From Polytrichum commune (Eukaryota > Streptophyta > Polytrichopsida > Polytrichales > Polytrichaceae): DNA of 64,000 nucleotides. The stretch spans positions 12,930,501-12,994,500 of the forward strand of contig OX485805.1 of the NCBI GenBank assembly GCA_950295325.1, in the 5' to 3' direction. Every line of letters starts with the position of its first letter. Position 1 is the stretch's first letter. Shown piece by piece: positions 35,422 through 45,868 of the stretch. The notes beneath the pieces are model-generated. The model was given only the letters and a program-made list of their open reading frames with translations, did no database searches and was not told where the DNA came from. Position numbers and translations under genes: made by a program.

Positions 35422-35502
35422 TGCATTGCACTTGCAATACTCACTCTCCAGGGTGATAAGTTAGGGCACCTTTAAGGTAAGGTAGAGGGTGGCTATGTGG
35501 TT

Positions 35503-35504
35503 CA

Positions 35505-35533
<29 letters not shown>
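35503..35533. repeat. (CATA)n microsatellite
   Basis: Perfect tetranucleotide run of about seven units. Confidence 0.95.
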
Positions 35534-35538
<5 letters not shown>

Positions 35539-35549
35539 GATGACTTTTC

Positions 35550-36520
35550 AAAACTTTTACAAAGTTTGAACTTCCTCTTTTTAGAGGCCAAATCCTTCAA
35601 TAACTTCTTCATTGCAATACAAGGGTGGGTGGGTGGGAATTTCCACAAGACTCTTTCTATTTTCATGGTGTCTTCCTACTTGGTAACACAATAGCATTTT
35701 GCATAGTGTAGTTGTTTGCAATCATGCTCACCTATGTGTTGTATAACCTGGATCTTTTGTGTTATAACTCACTTTGCTTTGCAAGACTATGTACCTTACT
35801 TAGGGTTTCCGTAATAACATGGTAGCCAACAACAAATGCTTAAGTTTGATTGCCTCATACCTTTGAGGTTTAATCACCTATCTTCTTGCTTCACTACAAA
35901 GTACACATATCTATTCCACCACATGTATGGAGTGCTGACAAAGGAAAAGTCCCTAGTAACATCAACCCATAGAAATGCTTAAAATGTCATAATCACAATA
36001 CATCCTCGTATTGAGAGTGTGAAGGGCATGCCTCACATGTGCCCATGCAACCAACCAACAAACATTTGAGGATAAGTTACGTACACGAGGTAAATAACAG
36101 CAGGACCCAGTTGTTATCCATGTCGCACACATATAAACAACATCAAATGCATTGCAGTATTTCAAATTATAACACTCATTGCCAAATGACATATGGGTGT
36201 TCAAACTTGATCCTTGGCCATGACTAGGTTACTCCAAGTAGAATACTCCTCTTGGTGATTCGTCCTTGTTCTCTCACTTTCCACACGTATCAACTATTCT
36301 AGTGAGTATGCACAAAGTCACCTCACCTTGCGCTTGCATGAATGGTAAGAAAAAGGGGGCTTCTTTTTGGGTTAGGGGTTTATATTGGAGTTCTTACCTA
36401 TGGTAAGTTTTTCCAAACCCTATTTTTTATCATGGGTTACATACGTGATTCACAGTTGTAATCATGGTTACTTTACCTCTTTCATCTACATCCTCGTTAC
36501 ATATCTGGTATGGAAAATAT
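35550..36520. repeat. Dispersed repeat family C, copy 2
   Basis: Same order of blocks as 21040-21990: the GGGTGGGTGGGAATTTCC block, the CATGTGCCCATGCAACCAAC block near 36040, the GTACACGAGGTAAATAACA block and the CTACCTTGGTAAG-like end. No shared coding frame. Confidence 0.7.
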
Positions 36521-36641
36521 GACCGTTTTCCATGAATGTATATGTAGGATCTCTTGCTTGTATTGTCATCTATTTGTAAAGAAAACAATTTTTAGTTGAC
36601 TAATGTGAAAGTTTATAATCACAAAGTGTTTAATATCATAG

Positions 36642-36643
<2 letters not shown>

Positions 36644-36682
<39 letters not shown>
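36644..36682. repeat. (GA)n microsatellite
   Basis: Perfect GA run of about nineteen units. Confidence 0.95.
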
Positions 36683-36685
<3 letters not shown>

Positions 36686-37240
36686 CAATTGAATATTTGA
36701 TGAATATTCTAGATCAGAACCACTAGCTTCCTCAAACCAATCCATAGCCCCATGTATGATGACCTTTCATATGAATAGAATCAACACAAGATTGCCTATA
36801 CCCAACACAACATAGTCGGGAATTGAGACTCAAGCTAGATCAAAGCCCAATTAGTAACGGTGAACAAAGCCACATGGCCACCTCCATGATCCCACCCGGT
36901 TCACTTGCAAAATTGTCACCTCACATAATTGACCCCCTTTGTGTTTTGTAGGCCTACCTCCTTGGCTCTGTGAATAGAGTGGCTAGAATAGGCATTGACA
37001 AGCCACCATAAACCCACCTCGAACCAATATGAAATAGAGTGCAACTCGTTACCTACCTACATGGAGGTAGTGGAGGCCACAATGAGGTGATGCCACTAAT
37101 GGCACCTAAAACCATCACTCCATGGGCCCATACACTTCTACACCATCGGGAACGGTTCAAGGGAGTAGAGTGTTGACAATTGGAGGCGTTTATTAATTTT
37201 GGTTTTAGCACCCTCTATCTTAGATGGGTCTTAAGTGCTA

Positions 37241-37454
37241 CACTAAATATTGTATTTAATGTCATTTACAACTTGGAGTTACAAAATGCTTTTTATGATT
37301 AATGTAACTTTTTTTCCCAAATAAAATTTTTGATGGTTTAAAATGTCCAAACAATTTATTTGGCTTTCATTGGAAAAAAAATGAGATAAACAATAAATAG
37401 TTGTAGCATTGTGTAATTCCAAATCGTAAGTGACACTAAATACAATATTTGATG
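37241..37454. mobile_element. CACTAAATAT-type MITE, family E copy 3
   Basis: About 50-bp inverted ends (CACTAAATATTGTATTTAAT at left; complement of the right end CATCAAATATTGTATTTAGT) with about eight mismatches, flanked by TA (37239-37240 and 37455-37456). Same size and inner blocks as 26392-26606. Non-coding. Confidence 0.85.
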
Positions 37455-37459
37455 TACTT

Positions 37460-38305
37460 TTTCTAGCTAGACCCACTTCTCCAATAACAAGAAACACACA
37501 AGTATGGTAGACAAACCCATTTTCAACAACCACTCCAATATTAATACCTAGAGTCCCATAGAGCTATGAATTTTCATACATGTAGCTGACATTCTTTGAT
37601 TTGGAATTTTGGAAATAGGTAGGGACAAGGTGAGAGAGGAATTAACTTATTGCCGTTGAGGAGTTCAATGTGATGGAACAAGTTAAAGGGACACGGATAT
37701 GAGTTCCTTGAAAAGGGCATTGATTGTACTCAAGATTGCGTCTACAATATATCATAAATAAGTCGACCTATGCTATGAATATGGGTCGGGTAAGAATCTT
37801 GCCTTTGGAAATCAATTGTAATTTCAAAACTTCAAAACTAACTATGATTCTACACTTAAATGTTGTGATATTAATTTCAAGGCTTGTAAAAAATAAATCC
37901 CTTTATCACACTTGTACCACACTTATACAAAATTGCTTAAGTTATTGGAAATGGGTATGTCTACCTTCATGAGAGATGGTTAGACTATAGCCACATTCCT
38001 CATAATTTTTGGACCTCACATGATGTCTTATTCACTATCAAAGTGAAGACTCTTGTGCTCATCAAGTGGTCATATAGAGTTAAGGTGCCCATAACCAATC
38101 ACTTAAGAGATTCTACACCAGATCTAGAGGAATATAAGGCGGTGCAAATTATTGTCGTGTAGGAAGATTGAAATAAAGAGGATTGCATAATTTTTTGTTT
38201 GAAATTACTGTGAATTTTTGAAGCTAGAAGTTGGCCTGAACATATTACCAATGTCTAGAATATGCTACAACCACTCGTGTCTCCTCACTTTAGCACTCAA
38301 AACAA
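37460..38305. other. Spacer, no recognisable gene
   Basis: No domain-bearing frame or terminal repeat seen. Confidence 0.4.
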
Positions 38306-38689
38306 GGATATGTGCTCGGGGGGTGCACTGTACTAAACATGTACGAGTATACGTGAGTGCACAGGAGGGGTATTGATTTGGACCTTGCCGTATTACGTAT
38401 ACATATGATATACATGCTATAATTTATAGTTACGTACATATATGGAAGGCCTTTAAAAATATACAATTTAATTGTACTTGTATGGTAGTGTATACTACAT
38501 ATCATAAGTTTTCATATTGGATGAAATTAGGATCAACTAGGATTAACGATTTTTGTTAGCAACCTTATAGGGCAGTATGAACCATGTATAAGGTATCAAG
38601 GTAATATCGGGGAAAGAGGTAGTATTAGGGTTCTGAAATGATTCGTTCAACTCAAAGTAACAAGGACCCTTTTCCCCTCCCATCCCTAG

Positions 38690-38785
38690 GTTTTTGTTTT
38701 CTCTTTTTGTCGGGCGTTGAAGGTTTTTGTTTTCTCTTCTAGTCGGGCGCCGGAGGTTTTTGTTTTCTCTTCTCGCATAGCCTGC
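38690..38785. repeat. 33-bp tandem repeat, three units
   Basis: Three consecutive copies of GGTTTTTGTTTTCTCTTCT followed by a GTCGGGCGCCGGA-like end, upstream of the ORF in the 1,426-bp element. It could be a pyrimidine-rich leader or promoter feature. Confidence 0.85.
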
Positions 38786-38888
38786 TTTTTTTGCCGACAA
38801 CTGCTTTACTTTTCCTTCTTTCACATGTTGTTTCTAGTGCTTCTCAGTGTCCTTGCGGTTACTGCTGCCGTGGGAATCACCGAAAGTC

Positions 38889-39497
38889 ATGACATTGTCA
38901 TGGCCTCATTCTGAAATTCCCTCTCTATCAAATGCAAAGTCAGTTGTGGCTTATGTAATGGGAGGGGAGTCTAGAATTTTTAAATGTACACTTGTTAGTC
39001 AATTGAATGGCAATCCTTCTTTGTGTAAAGATTGGTTGACTCGAATTAGAGCTGGCATATTATATATGAAGCCTAAACTCCTGAGTGTTGGAAACCATGA
39101 CACTTTGTTAAAGCTTGGTTGTGACTGTGTTGTGTGTTTTTTGAACACACCTGAAGCTAAAACTGTGAAAAAACGAGGTAGTCCAAAAAAATCTACTCGA
39201 GTTAAGGTTTGGTTTGTTGGGAGAGTTTATAGGATGCGGAGGAAGTTTGGTAATCGTGGGGTGGAGTATAGGGATCCAATTGACTTGATGGACCGTCCAT
39301 CAAACGTGGAGATTGGTTTATGTTGGTATCAAAAAGGGGCTAACAACAAGTGGACATATGATCTTACTGATCATTTGATGGTAGACTTAGAGACAATAAT
39401 TGCATTGGCTATAATGACATATATTGTTGAATCAAATGTTTATGAGTTACATCCGGGAGATGAAAAAGTTTTCAACGACTTTGCTAATGAAAGCTAG
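38889..39497 (+). CDS. Unknown ~202-aa protein of the 1,426-bp transposon
   Basis: The ATG at 38889 is the first in-frame methionine after a possible acceptor (TTCTCAG at 38841-38847), so an upstream exon is possible. The frame is intact to TAG at 39495-39497. The N-terminal half contains V-V-A-Y-V-M-G-G-E-S-R-I-F. The middle has two cysteines (L-G-C-D-C-V-V-C-F) and a K-K-R-G-S-P-K-K basic cluster that could be nuclear-targeting. Then comes a compact block V-K-V-W-F-V-G-R-V-Y-R-M-R-R-K...V-E-Y-R-D-P-I-D-L-M-D-R-P, ...C-W-Y, W-T-Y-D-L-T-D, with the feel of a BAH/Tudor-like beta domain, and an acidic end. There is no DDE transposase signature and no RNase-H fold seen by eye. I do not recognise the family. 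It may be a captured host exon, the C-terminal part of a larger transposase, or an accessory protein. Confidence 0.6.
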   Translation: MTLSWPHSEIPSLSNAKSVVAYVMGGESRIFKCTLVSQLNGNPSLCKDWLTRIRAGILYMKPKLLSVGNHDTLLKLGCDCVVCFLNTPEAKTVKKRGSPKKSTRVKVWFVGRVYRMRRKFGNRGVEYRDPIDLMDRPSNVEIGLCWYQKGANNKWTYDLTDHLMVDLETIIALAIMTYIVESNVYELHPGDEKVFNDFANES

Positions 39498-39749
39498 GAT
39501 ATTTTGTTATACATATTATAGGGGTTGATTATTGTTCAAAAATATATTTGTATACTTATGTTAATGACTATATATGAATGGATGTTTTTTTGTGTATTCA
39601 TATTGTTACTTGTATATTTATTGTTGCAATTGTATGTGTATTACTTCATTTCACAAAAAATAACTTGTATATAGGGGGTTTTTAGAGTATGCAGTGAACG
39701 CACGTGATTCTAGGTTTTAATGAAAGGTGCACCCCCCGAGGATATGTGT

Positions 39750-40265
39750 CATGGCATTATTGGTGTCAACCATATCAAAATTATGGCACCCTATAGATTC
39801 ACGATGGGTCCCAATCGGAAGTAGGTGGTTCGACTATAGGCCCTCCCAATTATGTTGACATTAGTCTAGAATGGTTATCATGTTTTGAACAATTAGCGCA
39901 ATCTCTTTTATGCACACGATTTTTTTATATTCATTATTGGATCACACCCACTGCGTACCACTTAGATATAGGTGTCTAATCAAGAAAAATACTTGAATAA
40001 GGGTTTTCTACCTTACTTTATAGTTAAGAGCATGTTCACACATTAGCAATACCAAAACCTCTAAACCCACGTTGCCAATTTCAAGGGGAATGTCAACAAT
40101 ACTTGTTCCCACACATTCTTATTATCACCAATTTTAATGGTGCTCTCTCTTGTCTAAAGTGTTTCACCCCTTCAAATATTCAACTTCTAGAAGGGTGAGT
40201 TTTGACTTAGACTCTTAAAAAAGAACCAACTATCACTACCTCATAACTTTGATCAATGACTGTTA
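39750..40265. other. Spacer, no recognisable gene
   Basis: No coding signal. Includes one dispersed GATATAGGTGTCTAATCAAG word at about 39966, of the kind amplified at 59.2 kb. Confidence 0.4.
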
Positions 40266-40266
40266 G

Positions 40267-40455
40267 CTTCGCTTATTTCTATGTAAAGCATTGTGTATTG
40301 TGAGATGTTAATATTGATCATGTTCCCATAATTTATAGAGCTCATATAAATCGAACATGTGGGACATCTAGTAGGAATATTCCCTTTAAAGTAATGTTAC
40401 CCGATTGAATACCCCTTTGTGTTAGTGTTTGGGTGTACAACTTGTGATTATGCTC
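40267..40455. repeat. Dispersed repeat family G, copy 1
   Basis: Colinear with 54780-54975: AGCTTC-x-TATTTCTATGTAAAGC, GATGTT...TTGATCATG, CATAATTTAT-GA-TCATAT, GTGTGGGACAT and GTGTACAAC-TGTGAT blocks in the same order. Confidence 0.75.
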
Positions 40456-41676
40456 TAACTATAAAGTGTGAGGATGAACTGGGGTCGGAACCCTTAATGA
40501 TACCTTGTTTGAGTGTAACTGAAAAGTTTTGGAGGGGTTTATTTGAGTTTTAGGCACTAACATATTTTATCCTGCAGACAATTGAAAATCTTCTCGTTAT
40601 TCTTGCCACCAATGTGCACATGAATTTATTTGCTCCACTCATGGGGATTGCTATCATATGAGTAGTAAGCAATGAGACATGAGCAATGAGCAATAAAATG
40701 TACATGATAATGCATTCAATAATTACCTATAATTGTGGCAACCTAACCATTAGGAAGTGAAATTAAATGAGATTGCATTGATTGATTATACAATTGCTAT
40801 AGTCATGGGCCTTGGTTTAAGGTATTTTTTTTTTACCAATCCTAACACATTGGAAATATTAAGTTTGCATATAAACATTGTGGGAGGTGGGCAAACAAAT
40901 TGAATATGTAGCAACAACATGGGCTCTAAATGCACACAAAAAACCATGTCACTTTCTGTAGTTTATTCAAAGAAACGCCAAGAACATCAAAATGGACTCA
41001 AAACCAAATCAACATTGTGTTTACAAACTGCTACGTTCACTGTCGTCTTCTTTTTATCACCTCTACCTTGTCATGTACATAAGGGTTACGAACCATCCAT
41101 TTAGACCTCCACAGTATACGTGACAAGGTGGTTAGCATAACCTTAGCAACAACCTCTGCATATAGAGGAATCTTCCAATTGGGAGGCGAGAAGCCTTTGC
41201 TATCATGTTTTTGACACCACAAAAACTATTGAGATGCACAAACCAACAAAAATCCAAATAGAAATTTCTGAACAATAAGTAAATAACTTGATTTAGGGAA
41301 TGGCATGCTTACTTATTGATGCAAGAACGCTTCACCACCTTCCAAATAGGGTCATCATCATCTGAAGGTTGGTAGTGTGAGTCACACTTTCACATGTCAC
41401 AAGGAGATTACCACTGCACATAGGAGCCAATATTGCATCGAATATGTCGATGTCACTTTCAAATGTGACAAGGTGATGGCCATTGTGATTACATGCATGT
41501 ATAGAAGTACATGTAAACCAAGATGAACACCAACCATTAGAAATTGAAAATGACAATGACAATTTTAAATTAAACGTAGTAGAAAGTAACAAATTAAACA
41601 AATTCTCAAATCATGACATTCAAGAACTCCAAAATCTCGACCATATTTGAATGGATAGCGGCCCTATTGTCCAATA

Positions 41677-42065
41677 TTGAGGTCATGGATGTGTTTTTCC
41701 CCATATTTGATGGTTCTTGAGAGCCGATGGGGGGAGAAAATTGTTGAAGAGGTTTTTCTTACATTAACAAAATGGAAAGACCTCATGTTGGATGTAAATG
41801 AGGTTAGTGAGAAGGTTGCTTTGGAGCCAATTTTGTGGTCCAAATTGAGCACGATTAAGAAAACAAATTTTAGTGACTACATTACAAAAAAAATGAGGTG
41901 AACAATTTGCTTAGTGTTCCAAATGCAAAACATTGAAGCACCTTTGGGATGTACAATCGTTCAAGACCGAGTTTTGCGTTGCACATCAATTGAACTATTT
42001 TAAACATGTGAATATGCAAAAGGCAGGTCGTAATGATTATTACACAAATAGAATGTTATCTGGGT
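41677..42065 (+). pseudogene. Mutator-like transposase, N-terminal fragment
   Basis: The plus-strand frame 41677-41901 reads S-R-W-G-E-K-I-V-E-E-V-F-L-T-L-T-K-W-K-D-L, S-E-K-V-A-L-E-P-I-L-W-S-K and N-F-S-D-Y-I-T-K-K-M-R. It continues in another frame (about 41905-42035) as L-G-C-T-I-V-Q-D-R-V-L-R-C-T-S-I-E-L-F and C-E-Y-A-K-G-R-S. The cysteine spacing (C-x-K-C-like region lost to a frameshift, then L-G-C, R-C, C-E-Y) hints at an N-terminal zinc-binding domain. Several frameshifts make it non-functional. Confidence 0.5.
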
Positions 42066-42504
42066 TGATTTTGTAAATTAATGTGAGTATCTATATGATT
42101 TAATTGATGTTACAAGGATGGTTTATTTTGAAAGTTTTAGAGTGAACTAAGATTTTGACCTTCTTTGGGAAACTTAATAAAACCTCGAAGGGTTCTTTTG
42201 ATATCAACAATTAATGATATCGGTTGATGTTACTTAGCTTAATATGATATGAATGGAAACTTTAGGAGATTGATACACCTCCAAGAGCTTGCTCTATCTT
42301 AGTTGTACTCACAATCAACAAACCTTACATGGAGAGTGGAGATAATTTAGATTGAGAGCTCTTAACTCCAAGTGATTATATTCAAATCATAAGAAGGATT
42401 TGAGGTTGACATTTATTTAAGGGCTTAACTGATTACGGTTAATGAGACATGGTAATTTTTTTCAAGTGAGTATAAATTACCATGATGTTCCATTGTGAGT
42501 TTTC

Positions 42505-42839
42505 GTAGCTCAATTGCTAGGAAAGACCTACGGCGTTCATCAAGGGGACATGGAGAAATCATGGATAATGTTTGACCATGTCAAACGGTTGAAGGATTGG
42601 AACACCTTGGCATGTCATGTGTATGACAACAAGTATTGTAAGGGCTTGACAATTCCGTGTTGTGACATGCTTTTTGAGGATTGCACAACCTAGATTTTAT
42701 TTTAGGAAAACGTGATTCATGTCATGGCGGAGAATGGAATGCCAAAGGTAAACTTCGATGGTTTCATGGTTGACATGCCCATGCAAATTGGAATGTTGTT
42801 AGGAAGATCTATGGGGACAAAGACCCAATTTTGCCCATG
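42505..42839 (+). pseudogene. Mutator-like transposase, central DDE-like domain, 5' part
   Basis: The frames give H-G-E-I-M-D-N-V / K-S-W-I-M-F-D-H-V-K-R-L-K-D-W-N, A-C-H-V-Y-D-N-K-Y-C-K-G-L-T-I-P-C-C-D, V-M-A-E-N-G-M-P-K-V-N-F-D-G-F-M-V-D, then (shifted) A-N-W-N-V-V-R-K-I-Y-G-D-K-D-P-I-L-P-M. The two aspartates (V-Y-D and F-M-V-D) sit where MULE transposases carry the first two catalytic acids. The coding stops abruptly at 42839, where the solo LTR begins, and resumes at 44138 with the matching T-M-V-G...L-L-H-W block. Confidence 0.55.
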
Positions 42840-43186
42840 TATGAGCCCAAAATGAGTGCTCATATTTGTTTTATGTTTAGAATTTATTTAGAATTGCAAT
42901 TGGAGTGTTATTAAAACAATCAAAAGTATAAAAAGAGTGAGGCTTGGTGTGGTTTATGTTTTGGGCTTTAAGCCTATTTTGTGTGGTTAAGTATAAGCTT
43001 AGTGATATTAGAGAGTGTTGTGGTTAAATGAGAAGTGCTTGATGAAGCAAGGGGAAGGGCCTTGGACTTTAAATGTTTGAATTAGAACATGCTCTTGTTG
43101 GTTTAGCGGGTGAGGGTTTAGTGGATGGGATAAGGTCCTACTAAGTAGGAGAATGTTAAGGGGTTGTGGTCTTGGGTGCCCTGCCC

Positions 43187-43262
43187 TCCTCCCCTCCTCC
43201 TCTTCTCTCTTCTTTTCTCTTCTCCCTCTCTTCTTCTTCTCCTCTCTCTCTCCCTCCTCTCT
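43187..43262. repeat. Polypyrimidine tract of the solo LTR
   Basis: About 75 bp of almost only C and T (CTCCTCCTCTTCTCTCTTCT-type). Such tracts are common in LTR promoter/leader regions of plant retroelements; the function here is inference. Confidence 0.85.
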
Positions 43263-43424
43263 AGGATTTTGAGCTCTTAGAGTTAGGATAAATGTGTGAA
43301 TTAGGAGGAGGTTATTAGGGGATTTAGGGTGATTAGGTAGGAAGATTAGTAAGAGGGTATTGTGGGAATTAGTGAGGTCAAGTAGGGGATTAGTTTGGTT
43401 AAATAAATTTGAATATTTAGCTAG

Positions 43425-43752
43425 TTTAAGGAGTTGCCGAGGCAGTGGGACTGAATTCGAAGGTAGCTTATTTAAGGAGCTGCCGAGACAAAGGACTGAA
43501 TTCGAAGGTAGCTAATTTAAGGAGTTGCCGAGGCAGTGGGACTGAATTCGAAGGTAGCTGATTTAAGGAGCTTCCGAGACAGAGGACTGAATTCGAAGGT
43601 AGCTAATTTAAGGAGCTGCCGAGGCAGTGGGACTGAATTCGAAGGTAGCTGATTTAAGGAGCTGCCGAGACAGAGGACTGAATTTGAAGGTAGTTGATTT
43701 AATGAGTTGCCGAGGCAGTGGGACTAAATTCGAAGGTAGCTGGTTTAAGGGG
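43425..43752. repeat. Alternating 46/45-bp tandem array (seven units)
   Basis: Each unit carries TTTAAGGAG-x-TGCCGAG and ACTGAATTCGAAGGTAGCT. Odd units have GAGGCAGTGGG, even units GAGACA(A/G)AGG and are one base shorter, so a roughly 91-bp dimer is repeated: a small higher-order repeat. Confidence 0.92.
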
Positions 43753-44137
43753 TAGCTGCCGGCCTTACATTGGAGTGCCGTGGTGCCACATTGGATTTAG
43801 TAATAGATAGTTAATTAGGTGGGCACTTAATATTAGCTTTAATAATTAGTTCGTTAGTGAGCTAGGAAAATAAGAAGTATGGGAGGGTAGAATTAGTGGT
43901 TGAATTTGGGTGTGAATGATATTGGGGTAGTAATAGGGGGTGTTATGATTGGGATAATAGAGAAGAGCGTTTGTCAACGCTTGTAATATTATTGTGGAAT
44001 GGATTGGTGTGCAATGATTGATGGGAGACGTAATGGATTCTCACGAGTTTGGTCAAATGGAGTTGTGGAAATATGAATGTGATATCCATTCCCTCACCCG
44101 GACTAGGACGCTTAAGGGTGGGTGGTTTGGCCTCACA

Positions 44138-44911
44138 CCATGGTCGGTTGTGTTCGCACAAGTCTTCTTCATTGGTCATTGAGCTTTGATAAGGCGACCT
44201 AAAAATATATCAAACCATCATTATGATTTTAGCACAACAAAATGTGCAAGGATTACAAAGGCGCCCAAACAATGGATGAAGCTAAGACTAGATATCACGT
44301 AATTTGGTCGTGGTGGTTCATCCCGTGCCGCGATAGAAGAAGGCACTTTTGGTCTTTATAAATGGTTGAGTTTTTAGAACTTCCGTTGTAGGTAGTGAGG
44401 TGATCATGTGTTTATTGTGATTTTATTATTAAATTTTATTATTGAATGTTAATTTATGTTGGTAAAATCTAAGAAATATACAACAATTGTGTATTGTTCA
44501 CAATATATGACAATAGATGAACATGCAAAGATGCCAACATATAACCTTGCAGACATGGTACACAACAAGTGGTTGCAACAAACTGGCAACAAAATTATTT
44601 GCTTGTACAAAGTGTCAATGGACGATTTGATTTGTGCATTCATGCAAATTGCAATTTACAATTCGTGGTTGAAAGGAGGATCTACCGGTAAAGGCCTTGT
44701 TTCGGCGTCCTTGAAAATAAAGGTTGTAGCGAGGTATAGAGATCCCAAGATTCTTACAGAGGCAATGGTGTATTTTACTAGGGCAAAAGATCTTAACACT
44801 AGGGATTGGGCCTTGAAGGGCTTGGAGCTATTTGGATCCACCAAACAAAAGCTAGACTTGCCATCCGATGTTGATTGTGACTTACATCAACCCAACAAAG
44901 TGATTACTTGA
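44138..44911 (+). pseudogene. Mutator-like transposase, 3' part of central domain and linker
   Basis: The sequence after the solo LTR resumes with T-M-V-G-C-V-R-T-S-L-L-H-W and K-Y-I-K-P, then C-K-D-Y-K-G-A-Q-T-M-D-E-A-K-T-R-Y-H-V-I-W-S-W-W and G-L-Y-K-W-L-S-F. A clean frame (44456-44911) follows with M-P-T-Y-N-L-A-D-M-V-H-N-K-W-L-Q-Q, M-D-D-L-I-C-A-F-M-Q-I-A, W-L-K-G-G-S-T-G-K-G, N-T-R-D-W-A-L-K-G-L-E-L-F-G-S-T-K. The C...H-W block corresponds to the end of the DDE-like domain seen in copy B. The long linker frame is the best-preserved part of the element. Confidence 0.5.
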
Positions 44912-45290
44912 TTACTTGCCCTAACGGTCAAACTACAAGGGCATGCATAGAGGAGTCTTTGAATTATGTAAAGCATGGTAAGGTTCATACCACATCAATA
45001 TTAGAGACACAAAACTTTGCTTCACAATGACACGTTGCTAAAATGCCCCCTAACTTATCCAAAAAATGTTGAGCAACACAAGCCAATACATGGACTTTGT
45101 GCAACGTTAAAGTTGGTATTGGCTAGCATGGTATTATTGCTCCAACTTACGAAGGGTTAAAATAAATTATGCTCCACCAACAATGTAGAGTATGGGTTTT
45201 GATTCTACCATGATGACATCAAAGCGTTGTGTGAAAGGCAACAAGAAGAAATATGTGATGGACTAGCCTATAGTACCCAACACATGGTTA

Positions 45291-45868
45291 GTGAAGATAG
45301 GTACCAATATCTCAAAGGAAGAGGTGTTGGTGCTCGAAGACGTTGGGTTCCGATTGCATCAAAGGGAGGCCCTCTCTCCATGGTGTAGGCTTTCGAAAAT
45401 TGCGACACTTCCAATCCTTCGGTCTCATTTTTGTGTACCCCAATTCCGGATGCCCACCCAATGTTTTGGTTCTCAAAGGCAGTGCGTCGCAATCCAACTG
45501 CATCCACATCATATCACAAAAACAAATGGGAGAGTGTTGGACTCATGGAGGGTTACTATGTGGATGAAGTCACTATCATCCGATATCCTGGATTTGGAGT
45601 GAGAATCAAAATTGTCTCCAAGGAGGACAACTCCTCTTGTGTCACAATTAGCAACATCCTCCATTGCACATGCCTAGACTTTATGAAAGTTTATTCTCAT
45701 GCTTTGGGAAAAAGAGGGAAATGGGTGTACTACGAACATCTATATTATGTGTTTAGATTTTTGTGCAAGATGGATTACAATAGTGACAAGTTCAATCACG
45801 CTCCAATGTTCACCTATAACAAGGTCATGCAACTACTTGAACTTGCTAGTGTTGTAGGGAGTGATTGA
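45291..45868 (+). pseudogene. Mutator-like transposase, SWIM-like C terminus
   Basis: 45291-45430 gives a frame with K-E-E-V-L-V-L-E-D-V-G-F, joined after a shift to 45431-45868: N-K-W-E-S-V-G-L-M-E-G-Y-Y-V-D-E, then I-L-H-C-T-C-L-D-F-M-K...K-W-V-Y-Y-E-H-L-Y-Y-V-F-R-F-L-C. This is the C-x-C...C-x-H layout of a SWIM zinc finger, a common C-terminal part of MULE transposases, but the third cysteine is tyrosine here (Y-Y-E-H). The stop is TGA at 45866-45868. Confidence 0.55.

Larger units (their letters stand above)
38315..39740 (+). mobile_element. Complete 1,426-bp DNA transposon with 8-bp target duplication
   Basis: Perfect 14-bp terminal inverted repeats CTCGGGGGGTGCAC (38315-38328 and 39727-39740) are flanked by the identical octamer GATATGTG (38307-38314 and 39741-39748). 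Just inside the left end GTGCAC is repeated (to 38360) around a partly palindromic AT-rich core. An 8-bp duplication fits hAT or a few rarer superfamilies; the CTCGGGGGG end is not one I associate with a known group. It carries one clear plus-strand ORF (38889-39497). Intact ends and target site imply a fairly recent insertion. Confidence 0.9.
42840..44137. mobile_element. Solo LTR, 1,298 bp, in the Mutator-like element
   Basis: The insertion is flanked by the 5-bp direct repeat CCATG (42835-42839 and 44138-44142). It begins TATGAGCCC and ends GGCCTCACA, near-inverted ends as in LTRs (TG...CA with one G-to-A change). The reading frame of the surrounding transposase is interrupted exactly there. 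Inside are a C/T-only tract (43187-43262) and a seven-unit tandem array (43425-43752). No gag-pol sequence is present, so it is a solo LTR left by recombination. Orientation and superfamily are not determined. Confidence 0.75.
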
